A DNA stretch of 64,000 nt from Sulfuritalea sp. (GCA_023229685.1 JALNYT010000010.1:51454-115453), one strand, 5' to 3'. Counted from the first letter of the stretch, positions 54,435 to 63,745 are shown. Made by a program: numbers and translations. Notes: generated from the sequence alone by a model not told the origin.

Positions 54435-55628
54435 TCAGAGAGATAGACAAAAATCGTTGATCCGGCGTGCCGCTTCGAGGCATTCCTCGTGTGCCGCAAC
54501 CAAGGCAATGCGGATGAAGTCGGCGCCGGGATTGACGCCCCCGGATTCGCGTGCGAGGTAGCTTCCCGGCAAGACAATTACATTCTTCTGCCGCATCAAC
54601 TCACGGGCAAATTCGGCATCGGGAACGGGTGTCCTGGCCCACAGGTAGAAGCCGGCGTCCGGCACCTGGCAATCGAGGTGATGGGCGATCAGCGGCGTTA
54701 CTTCGTGAAACTTCTCGGCGTACATGCGGCGGTTGTCGCGAACGTGGGCCTCGTCACCCCAGGCGGCAATGCTGGCCGCCTGCACCGCCGGATTCATGGC
54801 GCTGCCGTGGTAGGTGCGGTAGAGCAGGAACTGCTTCAGGATGGCAGCATCGCCGGCGACGAAGCCCGAGCGTAGCCCCGGCACGTTGGAACGCTTGGAC
54901 AGGCTGGAGAAGGTCACCAGGTTGCGGTAATCGCCGCGCCCCAACCGGGCGGCGGCCGTGAGCCCCCCCAACGGCGGCGCGGCTTCGTCGAAATAGATCT
55001 CGGAGTAGCACTCGTCGGATGCGATGACAAAGCCGTAACGGTCGGACAGTTCGAATAGCGTCTTCCATGAGTCCAGGCTCATGACCTTGCCGGTTGGGTT
55101 GCCGGGCGAGCAGACGTACACCAGTTGCACATCGCGCCAGGTGCTTTCCGGAAGTTGCTCCCATTCCATTTCGAAATGGTTGTGCGACAGGGTGTTGAGG
55201 TAGACGGGCTCGGCTCCGGCCAGCAAGGCGGCGCCTTCGTAGATCTGGTAGAAGGGGTTGGGACAGACCACCTTGGCGCGGCCGCTGCTGCGGTCGACGA
55301 TGGTCTGGGCGAAGGCGAACAGCGCCTCGCGGGAGCCGTTGACCGGCAGCACCTGCGTCATCGGGTCCGGTGTCGCCACTGTGCAGCGGCGGGCGATCCA
55401 TGTGGCAATGACCTGGCGCAGGGCATCCGAGCCCTGCGTGGTCGGGTAATTGGCGAGTCCGGCGAGGTTGTCCGCCAAGGCGCGCTGGATGAACGGAGGC
55501 GTTGCATGCTGCGGCTCGCCAATCGACAGCTTGATCTCGCCAAGAGTCGGCGTTGGCGACACGCCGGCAAACAGCTGGCGCAGCTTTTCAAACGGATAGG
55601 GCTGCAGACGGGTGAGATCGGGGTTCAC
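54435..55628 (-). CDS. dapC: Succinyldiaminopimelate transaminase
   Basis: A 397-residue class I aminotransferase. The PLP lysine is in FSSLSKRSNVPGLRSG, with the VCSPGNPTGKV and DECYSEIYFD motifs upstream. It converts the DapD product to N-succinyl-LL-diaminopimelate, the DapE substrate, and the order dapC-dapD-dapE covers consecutive steps. Confidence 0.93.
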   Translation of the reverse strand: MNPDLTRLQPYPFEKLRQLFAGVSPTPTLGEIKLSIGEPQHATPPFIQRALADNLAGLANYPTTQGSDALRQVIATWIARRCTVATPDPMTQVLPVNGSREALFAFAQTIVDRSSGRAKVVCPNPFYQIYEGAALLAGAEPVYLNTLSHNHFEMEWEQLPESTWRDVQLVYVCSPGNPTGKVMSLDSWKTLFELSDRYGFVIASDECYSEIYFDEAAPPLGGLTAAARLGRGDYRNLVTFSSLSKRSNVPGLRSGFVAGDAAILKQFLLYRTYHGSAMNPAVQAASIAAWGDEAHVRDNRRMYAEKFHEVTPLIAHHLDCQVPDAGFYLWARTPVPDAEFARELMRQKNVIVLPGSYLARESGGVNPGADFIRIALVAAHEECLEAARRINDFCLSL

Positions 55629-55741
55629 AGGATTGCTGTTCGATGAGCCTAAAGAAAGGCATTATACGAGAGGGCTCTCGCTCGTCGATGGCCGCAGAAT
55701 TCCGGTAAATTGGCAGCTCTGTAGCAGATGAGGACACACAC

Positions 55742-56419
55742 ATGGGACAAATGATCGAATTCAGTCGGCCGGACGGTAGTGCCTGCCGCGGCTATCTCGC
55801 CGACGCCGGGGCGAATCGCCCGGGTGTGGTGGTGATCCAGGAATGGTGGGGACTCAATGACCAGATCTGCGGTGTTGCCGACCGTTTTGCCCGGGCCGGG
55901 TTCAACGCCCTGGCGCCCGACCTGTTCCAGGGCCGCGTAACCCAGAACCCTGATGAGGCCAGCCACTTGATGAACGGCCTGGATTTCGCTGGCGCCACGC
56001 ATCAGGACATTCGCGGCGCCGTCGATCATCTCCGCAGCTTGGGTGGCAACAGCGGTGGCAAGGTTGCCACCATGGGTTTTTGCATGGGAGGTGCGCTGAC
56101 CATCGCCGCTGCCGTGCACGTGCCGAATCTTTCTGCCGCCGTATGCTTCTATGGCATTCCACCCAAGGAGTTTGCCGACCCCGCCGACATTCGCATTCCG
56201 TTTCAGGGTCATTTTGCCAGTCTCGATGACTGGTGTACGCCGGCAGCGGTTGACGCGCTCGAAGCTGCGATGAGGGCCAAAGGCGCGGCGCCGGAGCTGT
56301 ATCGCTACGATGCCGACCATGCCTTTTTCAACGAGCGCCGCGGGGACGTCTACGATGCGGCCCTCGCCAGTCAGGCATGGGAGCGGACACTCGCGTTTCT
56401 CGCCAGACATCTCCCCTGA
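55742..56419 (+). CDS. Dienelactone hydrolase family protein
   Basis: A 225-residue alpha/beta hydrolase with the Cys-Asp-His triad of dienelactone hydrolases: C114 in MGFCMGGA, D162 or D163 in ASLDDWCTP, and H193 in ADHAFFNERR. A true role in chloroaromatic catabolism is not indicated, since no such genes are nearby; many family members are generalist esterases. Divergent from dapC; the ankyrin gene follows after 3 bases. Confidence 0.87.
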   Translation: MGQMIEFSRPDGSACRGYLADAGANRPGVVVIQEWWGLNDQICGVADRFARAGFNALAPDLFQGRVTQNPDEASHLMNGLDFAGATHQDIRGAVDHLRSLGGNSGGKVATMGFCMGGALTIAAAVHVPNLSAAVCFYGIPPKEFADPADIRIPFQGHFASLDDWCTPAAVDALEAAMRAKGAAPELYRYDADHAFFNERRGDVYDAALASQAWERTLAFLARHLP

Positions 56420-56422
56420 GCC

Positions 56423-56878
56423 ATGCCGCTCATCGAGCTTAGCCCGGGCGATTGGGTCAATGCCGGCCTCACCGAGGCGCTGCTCGCCCGTGAGGGACCG
56501 CCGCTGTATGTTGCCGCCAAGCTTGGCTGCGTGGCAGCGGTGCATGTGATGACCGAGGCGGGCAGCCATCTTGAGGTTCTCGGCCCGAAGCAGCAACGCC
56601 CGCTGCATGCTGCAGCTGCTGGCGGCCACGCCAGCATCGCGGCAACACTGGTCAGCGCGGGCTGCGAAATCGATCCTCAGGACGAGGACGGCAACACGCC
56701 CTTGATCGTGGCTATTCTCAACGGTCAGCCCGGACCGGTCGAACTGCTGCTGGCGGTCGGCGCCGATATTCAAATCGCCCGCCTGGATGGACTTACGGCG
56801 GTTGACATCGCGCAATTGCCCGGCACCCCGAAAGGCATACGGGAACTGATGCTGCTGGGGCAGGATGAAATGAATTGA
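56423..56878 (+). CDS. Ankyrin-repeat protein
   Basis: A 151-residue protein with about three ankyrin repeats (GPPLYVAAKLGCVAAVHVM, RPLHAAAAGGHASIAATLV, NTPLIVAILNGQPGPVELLL). No signal peptide or enzymatic domain. Ankyrin repeats mediate protein contacts; the partner may be the hydrolase encoded 3 bases upstream, with which it is surely co-transcribed. Confidence 0.85.
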   Translation: MPLIELSPGDWVNAGLTEALLAREGPPLYVAAKLGCVAAVHVMTEAGSHLEVLGPKQQRPLHAAAAGGHASIAATLVSAGCEIDPQDEDGNTPLIVAILNGQPGPVELLLAVGADIQIARLDGLTAVDIAQLPGTPKGIRELMLLGQDEMN

Positions 56879-56938
56879 CAGCCGGCGTCCCGTCAAGGGT
56901 GCTTTTCTTCGGGACATCGAGATCATGAAAGGCGCAGC

Positions 56939-57418
56939 GTGAAGCTGTACATCGCCGGTCCCGATTTGTTTCGTCCGGATGCACTGCAATGGGCTGAAAA
57001 TGTCCGCGCCCTTTGCCGTCTGGAAGGTCATGAAGCACTGATCCCGCTGGATGGAATGCAAGCCACTGCCGCCGACATCTATCGCAACAATCTGAGGCTG
57101 ATCGGTGAGGCGGATGTGGTGCTGGCCAATCTCAACCCGTTTCGCGGTTCGGAGCCGGATTCGGGGACCTGCGTTGAAATTGGTTATGCGCTGGCGCTCG
57201 GCAAACCGGTGATCGGCTATGTCGAGACGCTTGCCCCGATGCGTGAGCGCCTGCGTGCGGCGGGCGCCGGCGCAGACGGGTGTTACCGCGACTCCGGCGG
57301 CTGGGCCGTGGAAAATTTCGGGCTGCCCCTTAACCTGATGCTATCGGTGCCGGTACAACTGGAGCAGGGCGGGCTGGACGCCGCGCTGAAGGCCCTGACG
57401 CGAAGACTAGCGGGGTGA
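56939..57418 (+). CDS. Nucleoside 2-deoxyribosyltransferase family protein
   Basis: A 159-residue protein of the nucleoside 2-deoxyribosyltransferase/DNPH1 fold. The start is KLYIAGPDLF; the catalytic region is DVVLANLNPFRGSEPDSGTCVEIGYALALGKPV, with an aspartate and glutamate in the expected places. It begins at GTG (GGCGCAGC upstream is only a weak ribosome-binding site). It may salvage nucleosides or cleave damaged dNMPs. It overlaps the convergent YaeQ gene by 12 bases. Confidence 0.82.
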   Translation: MKLYIAGPDLFRPDALQWAENVRALCRLEGHEALIPLDGMQATAADIYRNNLRLIGEADVVLANLNPFRGSEPDSGTCVEIGYALALGKPVIGYVETLAPMRERLRAAGAGADGCYRDSGGWAVENFGLPLNLMLSVPVQLEQGGLDAALKALTRRLAG

Positions 57419-57958
57419 TGGTGCCATCCTGATTTCCGGTGCGATTCGCGTGCTTTCGCCGTCCACGATCAACCAGAGTTCAGCTTCCTGCAGCGTGCAT
57501 TGCAATTGCATGCCGCGCGCGGCCAGGGCGGCCAGCGCCCGCGATTCCTCCGCCGACAGGTTGATGATCGTGAGATTGTTCTGCCGCTGCAGGGCCGCCT
57601 TGTTCTGCTGCCACCACATGTCGGCCACACGGCCGCCGTAAGTCAGCACCACGACCTGTCGGGCACGACCGCAGGCACGCCGGATGCGTTTTTCTTCGGG
57701 CAGGCCCACCTCGATCCAGAGGTCGATGGCGCCGGTCAGATCCTTGCGCCACAGGTCGGGTTCGTCCTCGGACGACAATCCCTTGCCGAATGTCAGCGCC
57801 TCGTCGGCGTACAGCGCGAAAGCCAGCACGCGCGCCATCATGCGCTCATCGGTTTCCGACGGGTGCCGGGCGACAGTCAGTGTATGGTTCTGATAGTAGT
57901 TGCGATCCAGATCGGCTATCTGCAGCTCTATCTTGAAGATGGTGGATTTGAGGGCCAT
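57407..57958 (-). CDS. yaeQ: YaeQ family protein
   Basis: A 183-residue YaeQ protein (MALKSTIFKIELQIADLDRNYY, WIEVGLPEEKRIRRACGRA). The family has a PD-(D/E)XK nuclease-like fold but no agreed activity; E. coli YaeQ was linked to antitermination suppression. ATG 57958 gives the standard start. It is divergent from the arginase-family gene. Confidence 0.9.
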   Translation of the reverse strand: MALKSTIFKIELQIADLDRNYYQNHTLTVARHPSETDERMMARVLAFALYADEALTFGKGLSSEDEPDLWRKDLTGAIDLWIEVGLPEEKRIRRACGRARQVVVLTYGGRVADMWWQQNKAALQRQNNLTIINLSAEESRALAALAARGMQLQCTLQEAELWLIVDGESTRIAPEIRMAPSPR

Positions 57959-58024
57959 GGCGCTTTGGAAAAGTTGCGCCACATTAGACTACAGATTGGC
58001 GCTTGCATAAGGAGGTTAAGAAAA

Positions 58025-58903
58025 TTGGCCGGACATGGAACAGTCGTCGTTGGCGTCGCCAACGGTTACGGTGCAGCCGATCCTGCCTGTCAGGATGGTC
58101 CCGAGGTGCTGCGAGCCCTCAGGTTTCTTGCCGACCTGGGGGAAGCGGGGAGCCGTTTTCGTTGGGATGAGACGATCCGGCTTGCGCAACCTATGCCGCA
58201 CGATGCGCTGGAAGCGGTGGAGACCATTGCAATCCGCCTGGCCGATCGCGTCGGCCAGCATTTGCGCCACGGCGATTTCCCGCTCGTGATCGGCGGCGAC
58301 CATTCCTGTGCCATCGGCACCTGGTCGGGTGTCAAGCGCGCTCTCGATGCCGACGCGCGGCTTGGCCTGATCTGGATTGATGCCCACATGGACAGCCATA
58401 CCTTCGCCAGCAGCAGCAGCAAGAACATTCACGGCATGCCGTTGGCCTGCCTGCTGGGTTATGGCGACCAGCGCTTGACCGGCATCGCCGGCGCGGATCC
58501 CAAACTGTTGCCCGAGGATGTATGCCTGATCGGCGTCCGCAGCTTTGAATCGGAAGAGTATGCCCTGTTGAAGAAACTCGGTGTCCGCGTCTACTTCATG
58601 CACGAAGTCCGACGGCGCGGCTTGCAGGCCGTGTTTGCCGAAGCCCGCGACCGGGTTTGCCGGCACACGGCGGGATACGGCGTCAGCATTGATCTCGATG
58701 CCCTCGACCCTGCCGAAGAACCTGGGGTGGGCACGCCTGTTCCCGGCGGGCTGCTACGCAGCGACGTGACCGGTGCGCTGGCCCTGGCGCATGGTGACGA
58801 AAAGCTGCTGGCGCTGGAAATAGTCGAATACAACCCCTATCTGGATGAGCACTTCACTACTGCTCGCGCCGTCCACGACTTGTGTCAGTCGATGATGCCT
58901 TGA
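58025..58903 (+). CDS. Arginase / ureohydrolase family enzyme
   Basis: A 292-residue binuclear-manganese ureohydrolase: GGDHSCAIGTWSG, WIDAHMDSH and VSIDLDALDP carry the metal-binding His and Asp residues. DAHMDSH (rather than DAHxD with N/T context of classic agmatinases) and the overall length suit arginase. The TTG start at 58025 has a perfect AGGAGG 9 bases upstream and gives a clean family N-terminus. It would release urea and ornithine from arginine; no urease genes are in view. Confidence 0.87.
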   Translation: MAGHGTVVVGVANGYGAADPACQDGPEVLRALRFLADLGEAGSRFRWDETIRLAQPMPHDALEAVETIAIRLADRVGQHLRHGDFPLVIGGDHSCAIGTWSGVKRALDADARLGLIWIDAHMDSHTFASSSSKNIHGMPLACLLGYGDQRLTGIAGADPKLLPEDVCLIGVRSFESEEYALLKKLGVRVYFMHEVRRRGLQAVFAEARDRVCRHTAGYGVSIDLDALDPAEEPGVGTPVPGGLLRSDVTGALALAHGDEKLLALEIVEYNPYLDEHFTTARAVHDLCQSMMP

Positions 58904-58950
58904 CAGCGGGCCGCGACGGGCGTCGCTGGCTGCAGGGGTAAGGGCGATTG

Positions 58951-59085
58951 TTACTTCTTGACGGGTGTCGGAATGGATGACTTTCCCTGTGCGCCGCCGA
59001 AGGGCAAAGCCGGCACCGCAGGCTTGGTCTTATCCTTCTTGGGTTTTTTTTGCTCTCGATTGCTGCGCATTTGTCCCTTGGCCAT
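58951..59085 (-). CDS. Small conserved basic protein (44 residues)
   Basis: A short lysine-rich frame from ATG 59085 (GAGGAGAACTCAA upstream gives a good ribosome-binding site) to TAA 58951. It begins MAKGQMRSNREQKKPKKDK and ends in PTPVKK. The N-terminal MAKGQ-RSNRE-KKPKK pattern is recognisable as a small conserved hypothetical protein of proteobacteria. Its function is unknown; the charge suggests nucleic-acid or ribosome contact. Convergent with the arginase gene. Confidence 0.75.
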   Translation of the reverse strand: MAKGQMRSNREQKKPKKDKTKPAVPALPFGGAQGKSSIPTPVKK

Positions 59086-59273
59086 TTGAGTTCTCCTCAC
59101 AGTAAGTATTGGCCGCACACAAGCAGAATCGCAGGGCGGCGGAATCGGGGAAGCTGCCTTGCGCGAGATCCACCGTCATGGTCGGATGCTGCGGGCCGGC
59201 ACAAATGGTACACCCAATAGGCGCTGCGCGCACCGGGCGTACCGGGCGTAGCGGACATTTTCGCGCTGTCGAT

Positions 59274-59302
59274 TTGACATTGCATTGGTCGAGGCATAGA
59301 GT
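59274..59302 (+). promoter_or_regulatory. Sigma-70-like promoter with no obvious gene downstream
   Basis: TTGACA (59274-59279), a 17-base spacer and TAGAGT (59297-59302). The next supported plus-strand gene is 2 kb away, so this could drive a small RNA or a very short peptide, or be fortuitous. Confidence 0.35.
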
Positions 59303-59473
59303 GAAATTGCTTTCACCCTGAAGGCCTTTCCAGGAGGAACTTAGCGCTGAAGAAACGTCCGCGAAGTAGCGTTTTACCTTTTGCTCAGGAGTCTTCCGGG
59401 CTCCAGCCCTGATGGGCAGCGCCGATTTGAGTTCCAGCTTGCGGGCGCACAACAAGTACAGCTAAAGAGGTAA

Positions 59474-59516
59474 GCGAAAGGCCCGTTTTGGTGCAGATGC
59501 CGGGATGGGCTTTCGC
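59474..59516 (-). terminator. Terminator-like hairpin downstream of selO
   Basis: GCGAAAGGCCC pairs with GGGCTTTCGC (one bulge) around a ~22-base loop, 48 bases beyond the selO stop. On the minus strand the descending arm is followed by TTACC, so the U-tract is poor. Confidence 0.35.
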
Positions 59517-59563
59517 CGTTAACGTTCAGCCAAAACCGACCGGGGCGGGCTCTCCCGGTGCGC

Positions 59564-61201
59564 TCAGGAACTGCACGACAGTGCTGAGCAGCCGGCCTTG
59601 TGGCGCGCCCACTCGGGCCGGCGTACGGCCAGATCCTCATGTTCGGGCTGCTCGTCGTAGGGGCGTTCGAGGACGGCGAGCAAGCGGTCAATGACCGATG
59701 CGTCGCCTGCCGCCAGCGCATCGATGGCGAGCTGCGCCAGGTAATTGCGCGCGACATACTTGGGGTTGCTGCGATTCATTCGCGCCCGCCGCCTGGCGGG
59801 CGTTTCACCGTCGCGGCGCACGCGGTCGACGTAACGGCGCAGCCAGGCGCCGAGGTGGCCGCCGGCGGCATCGTCGCCGCCATAGAAGGCGCCACGCAGC
59901 GGTGCGGTCAGTGCGTTGTCGCTCAGGTTGGCGCCTGCCTCATCGACCGGCACATCGGCAAGATGACGAAAAAACAAGGTCATGTCGGTTTCGGCCGCAT
60001 GCAACGCGGTGGCCAGGTCTTCCAGCAGCGCATCGTCGCCAGCATCGATTTCGAGCAGGCCCAGCTTGTCGCCCATGATCCGGCGCGAGCATTCGCCGTA
60101 GACCCGTTCGTACGTCAGGATCCCGCCTTCCAGATGCGCACGGTCCGGGATCAGCGGCAAGAGAGCGCTGGCGAGGCGTATCAGGTTCCACTGCGCGATC
60201 TCGGCTTGCCGGCCGTAACAGTAGCGGCGGCCTTCGGCATCGGTGGTGTTGGGCGTCCAGCCCAGGTCGTAGCCCTCCAGCCAGCCATAGGGACCGTAAT
60301 CGATGGTCAGGCCGAGGATGGACATGTTGTCGGTGTTCATCACGCCGTGGACGAAGCCGACGCGCATCCAGCCGGCGACCATCACCGCGGTGCGGCGGCA
60401 GATTTCTTCAAACCAGAGTGCATAAACTTCGGGAGATGGCTCGCCGAGTTCCGGGTAATGAGTCCTGATGACGTAATCGGCCAATCGTTTGAGTTCGGCT
60501 AGTTCGTCGTTCCAGGTGAGGATCTCGAAGTTGCCGAAGCGGACGAAGGAAGGGGCGACGCGGCAGACGATGGCGCCAGGTTCGGCCTGCGGATTGCCGT
60601 CGTAGAACATGTCGCGCACCACGGAGTCGCCGGTGGCGACCAGACTCAACGCCCGCGTCGTCGGTACGCCGAGGTAATGCATGGCTTCGCTGCAGAGGAA
60701 CTCGCGCACCGATGAGCGCAGCACCGCGCGGCCGTCGGCGGTGCGCGAGTACGGGGTGCGGCCGGCGCCCTTGAGTTGCAGCTCGCGGCGCTGGCCGTCC
60801 GGGCCGATCAGTTCCACCAGCGTCATGGCGCGGCCGTCGCCGAGCTGGCCGGCCCAGTTGCCGAACTGGTGTCCGCCGTAACGTGCGGCGTAGGGCTGCG
60901 TGCCCGGCAGTACGCGATTGCCAGCGAGGAGATCGACCGCGGGTCCGGTCGCGGCTTCGGGGCGCGCAACGCCCAGCAGTGCACCGACCGCGTCGGCCCA
61001 GACCAGCAATCGCGGCGACGCCACCGGGGTCGGTTTGACCTGGCTGTAGCAGGCGTTGCGCACCTGGTGCGGGACGTCGTGCCGCAAGGGATCGGCCGGC
61101 AATTCGCGGATGAAACTGTTGTCGAAGCGGCTCGCCAGTTGCGCGTCGAGCAGATCGAGCCTGGGGGCTGCGGCGAAGTTATGGCGCGGAATGTCGTTCA
61201 T
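59564..61201 (-). CDS. selO: SelO/YdiU protein adenylyltransferase
   Basis: A 545-residue pseudokinase-fold enzyme that transfers AMP to protein hydroxyl groups. LQLKGAGRTPYSR, GVMNTDNMSILGLTIDYGPYG and NPKYVARNYLAQ are characteristic. The chain ends in SCSS, where the cysteine takes the place of the selenocysteine of mitochondrial SelO. ATG 61201 starts MNDIPRHNFAAAPRLDLL and gives normal length; the frame upstream runs through the divergent intergenic hairpin. Confidence 0.94.
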   Translation of the reverse strand: MNDIPRHNFAAAPRLDLLDAQLASRFDNSFIRELPADPLRHDVPHQVRNACYSQVKPTPVASPRLLVWADAVGALLGVARPEAATGPAVDLLAGNRVLPGTQPYAARYGGHQFGNWAGQLGDGRAMTLVELIGPDGQRRELQLKGAGRTPYSRTADGRAVLRSSVREFLCSEAMHYLGVPTTRALSLVATGDSVVRDMFYDGNPQAEPGAIVCRVAPSFVRFGNFEILTWNDELAELKRLADYVIRTHYPELGEPSPEVYALWFEEICRRTAVMVAGWMRVGFVHGVMNTDNMSILGLTIDYGPYGWLEGYDLGWTPNTTDAEGRRYCYGRQAEIAQWNLIRLASALLPLIPDRAHLEGGILTYERVYGECSRRIMGDKLGLLEIDAGDDALLEDLATALHAAETDMTLFFRHLADVPVDEAGANLSDNALTAPLRGAFYGGDDAAGGHLGAWLRRYVDRVRRDGETPARRRARMNRSNPKYVARNYLAQLAIDALAAGDASVIDRLLAVLERPYDEQPEHEDLAVRRPEWARHKAGCSALSCSS

Positions 61202-61322
61202 TGAAGAGTCATCGGGAACCGGGTAGCCAGTGTACCGTGCCGGCCAGGAGTCGGCGCTGGCGATACGGCGTTTGACCCTTGATTTATAGCCACTTTCTAG
61301 GTGTGGTGAATCGCGACGGGCC

Positions 61323-61358
61323 TGCAAGGAATTCCCGGTGGTCCGGGAATTCCTTGCA
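61323..61358. repeat. Perfect 16-bp-stem hairpin between divergent genes
   Basis: TGCAAGGAATTCCCGG, loop TGGT, then CCGGGAATTCCTTGCA. It lies between the start codons of selO (minus) and the zinc-ribbon gene (plus), so it is not at a gene end. It shares a GGAATTCC core and GCAA ends with the palindrome at 63943-63972. Confidence 0.7.
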
Positions 61359-61403
61359 ATTCCGCGGGTACTGTACGAAACTACAGTGTCCGAGGAGTTG
61401 ACC

Positions 61404-61646
61404 ATGAGCTTTCGCTATATTTGCCCCTATTGCCACGTCCCGATTGATCCTGCCGCCATGGAACTGTCCTCCTGCGAGTGCGCGGATCTCCGGGTCTGTC
61501 CGAACTGTGATTCCCCCGTGGTGCTCGCGATGCACAGCGGCCATGAACGTTGCTGCGCCGCGCCGCGCGCCAGTTCGACGCAGTCGAGCCTTGATGTCGA
61601 GAGCGGCCGCGCCGGTCGGTTCGATCCCCGGGAAGCGACGGCATGA
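61404..61646 (+). CDS. Small cysteine-rich zinc-ribbon protein
   Basis: An 80-residue protein with CPYC, CEC and CPNC plus a CC pair, fitting one or two zinc sites; no match to a named family. ATG 61404 has GAGGAG 7 bases upstream. Its stop overlaps the helicase start (ATGA), indicating a coupled unit; it may be an accessory factor of the helicase (inference). Confidence 0.72.
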   Translation: MSFRYICPYCHVPIDPAAMELSSCECADLRVCPNCDSPVVLAMHSGHERCCAAPRASSTQSSLDVESGRAGRFDPREATA

Positions 61647-63745
61647 ATGCAGGCAACGAATTGCGGGAACGGCCTGCGGCGGCCTACCTGGCAACCCTCA
61701 ACGAGGCGCAGCGGGCAGCCGTCGAATTCGGTATCGATCCTCGTGAAGGCCCGGCTCCGTCGGCGCCGCTGCTGGTGATCGCCGGTGCCGGGTCGGGCAA
61801 GACCAATACCCTGGCGCATCGCGTCGCCCACCTGATTGCGCATGGCGTCGATCCCGGCAAGATATTGCTGCTCACCTTCTCCCGACGGGCCGCGGTGGAA
61901 ATGACACGGCGCGTCGATCGCATCATGGGACAACTGGCGAAGGGAAATCGCGGAGTCATGAGTTCTTCTCTTGTCTGGTCCGGCACGTTTCACAGTGTCG
62001 GCGCAAGGCTGTTGCGGGAATATGCCGGCCGGATTGGTCTTGCCCCCGGATTCACCATCCACGACCGAGAGGACTCGGCAGATCTACTGAACCTGGTCAG
62101 GCACGAACTGGGTTACTCGGCAAAGGACAAGCGCTTTCCGATGAAATCCACCTGCCTGGGTATCTATTCCGCCGCGATCAACACTCAGGCGCCGCTGAAC
62201 GAGGTGCTGCAAGCCACCTATCCGTGGTGTGTGCAATGGGAAGCCGAACTGAAACAGCTTTTCCTGAACTACGTCGGGGCCAAACAGCACCAGCAGGTGC
62301 TCGACTACGACGATCTCCTGCTTTACTGGTCGCACATGGTGGCAGATCCCGACCTTGCCCTCGAGATAGGCGATCGTTTCAGCCATATTCTGATCGACGA
62401 ATACCAGGACACCAACCGCCTGCAGTCGGCGCTCGTGCTGGCAATGAAGCCGGACGGCCACGGGCTTACGGTGGTCGGAGATGATGCCCAGTCGATCTAC
62501 GCGTTTCGCGGCGCCACGGTGCGCAACATTCTCGATTTTCCCGCGCACTTCACGCCGGCTGCCGTGCAGATAACGCTGGATCGCAACTACCGCTCCACCC
62601 AGCCGATTCTTGATGCCGCCAACGCGGTGATCGCATTGGCCAGTGAGAGGTTCACCAAGAACTTGTGGTCCGAACGCATCTCGTCTTCCAAGCCGCGACT
62701 GGTCGCAATACGGGATGACGCGGATCAGGCAATCTGTATCGTCGAGCAGATACTTGCGCGACGCGAGGAAGGGGTGAAACTAAAGTCTCAGGCGGTACTG
62801 TTTCGAACCGGTCATCACAGCGCCCGGCTGGAAGTCGAACTCACCCGACGCAATATTCCGTTCGTCAAGTTCGGCGGGCTCAAGTTTCTTGAAGCCGCAC
62901 ACGTCAAGGACCTGCTGGCGGTGGTGCGCTGGGCACAAAACCTGCGCGATCGGGTATCGGGTTTCCGCGCATTACAACTCCTCCCGGGAATCGGTCCCAA
63001 AACGGCAGGCCGGATTCTGGACAACGTCGCGGCCGCAAGTCCAGGCCGTGAACTGCTCGCAGAGCAGCCTGTGCCTGAGTCCGCAAGAATTGCATGGGGA
63101 GAGTTCGCCGGACTTGTCGAGGCGTTTGGTCTGGCAGGCGCTCCCTGGCCGGGGACCTTCGAGCGGGCATCTGACTGGTACCAGGCCCAGATGGACCGCC
63201 TGTATGAAGATGCCGTGGTTCGCCAACCAGATATCGAGCAACTTGCCCGGATCGCGGCGACCTATCCCAACCAGGAAAGATTTCTTACCGAATTCACCCT
63301 TGATCCCCCCGATGCCACCAGCGATGAATCCGGCGTTCCGTTCCTGGATGAAGACTACCTGATTCTCTCGACAATTCATTCGGCCAAAGGCCAGGAATGG
63401 ACAGCGGTGACCTTGCTGAATGCGGTGGATGGGTGCTTGCCTTCAGACATGGCGACAGGATCACCGGCGGAGATCGAAGAAGAACGCCGGCTCCTGTATG
63501 TCGCCATGACGCGAGCCAGGGATTACCTGGACATCATGGTGCCCCAGCGCTTTTACGTATCCGGGCAGTCGGGCATGGGGGATCGCCATGTGTATGCCAG
63601 CCGAACCCGCTTCATACCTAACGCTCTGCTGACGCACTTCGATCAAGTCTCATGGCCGCTGCCAGAAGACCCTGTGCAAGGAAGTTCGGAGTCAAGCAGG
63701 AAGGCAGTGGATCTGGCGGCACGAATGCGCGCGATGTGGATCTGA
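61643..63745 (+). CDS. UvrD/Rep-like superfamily 1 DNA helicase
   Basis: A 700-residue SF1A helicase. Motif I is IAGAGSGKTNTL (K53), motif II LIDEYQDTNRLQ, motif III GDDAQSIYAFRGA, motif IV LDRNYRST, and motifs V and VI appear as TIHSAKGQEW and LLYVAMTRARDYL. A UvrD-type C-terminal repair tail is absent, so its exact pathway is open. It is translationally coupled to the small zinc-ribbon gene. Confidence 0.9.
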   Translation: MNAGNELRERPAAAYLATLNEAQRAAVEFGIDPREGPAPSAPLLVIAGAGSGKTNTLAHRVAHLIAHGVDPGKILLLTFSRRAAVEMTRRVDRIMGQLAKGNRGVMSSSLVWSGTFHSVGARLLREYAGRIGLAPGFTIHDREDSADLLNLVRHELGYSAKDKRFPMKSTCLGIYSAAINTQAPLNEVLQATYPWCVQWEAELKQLFLNYVGAKQHQQVLDYDDLLLYWSHMVADPDLALEIGDRFSHILIDEYQDTNRLQSALVLAMKPDGHGLTVVGDDAQSIYAFRGATVRNILDFPAHFTPAAVQITLDRNYRSTQPILDAANAVIALASERFTKNLWSERISSSKPRLVAIRDDADQAICIVEQILARREEGVKLKSQAVLFRTGHHSARLEVELTRRNIPFVKFGGLKFLEAAHVKDLLAVVRWAQNLRDRVSGFRALQLLPGIGPKTAGRILDNVAAASPGRELLAEQPVPESARIAWGEFAGLVEAFGLAGAPWPGTFERASDWYQAQMDRLYEDAVVRQPDIEQLARIAATYPNQERFLTEFTLDPPDATSDESGVPFLDEDYLILSTIHSAKGQEWTAVTLLNAVDGCLPSDMATGSPAEIEEERRLLYVAMTRARDYLDIMVPQRFYVSGQSGMGDRHVYASRTRFIPNALLTHFDQVSWPLPEDPVQGSSESSRKAVDLAARMRAMWI

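Larger units (their letters stand above)
59086..59563. other. Intergenic stretch without a supported gene
   Basis: 478 bases between the small basic protein and selO. Short frames on both strands lack family-like sequence and ribosome-binding sites in register. It holds a sigma-70-like promoter on the plus strand and a terminator-like hairpin near selO (both listed). AGGAGG at about 59332 is followed only by a ~20-codon frame from CTG. Confidence 0.5.

Noticed and set aside
59030..59455. 141-codon minus-strand frame overlapping the small basic protein
   Set aside because: No family resemblance; it overlaps the better supported 44-residue gene in another frame.
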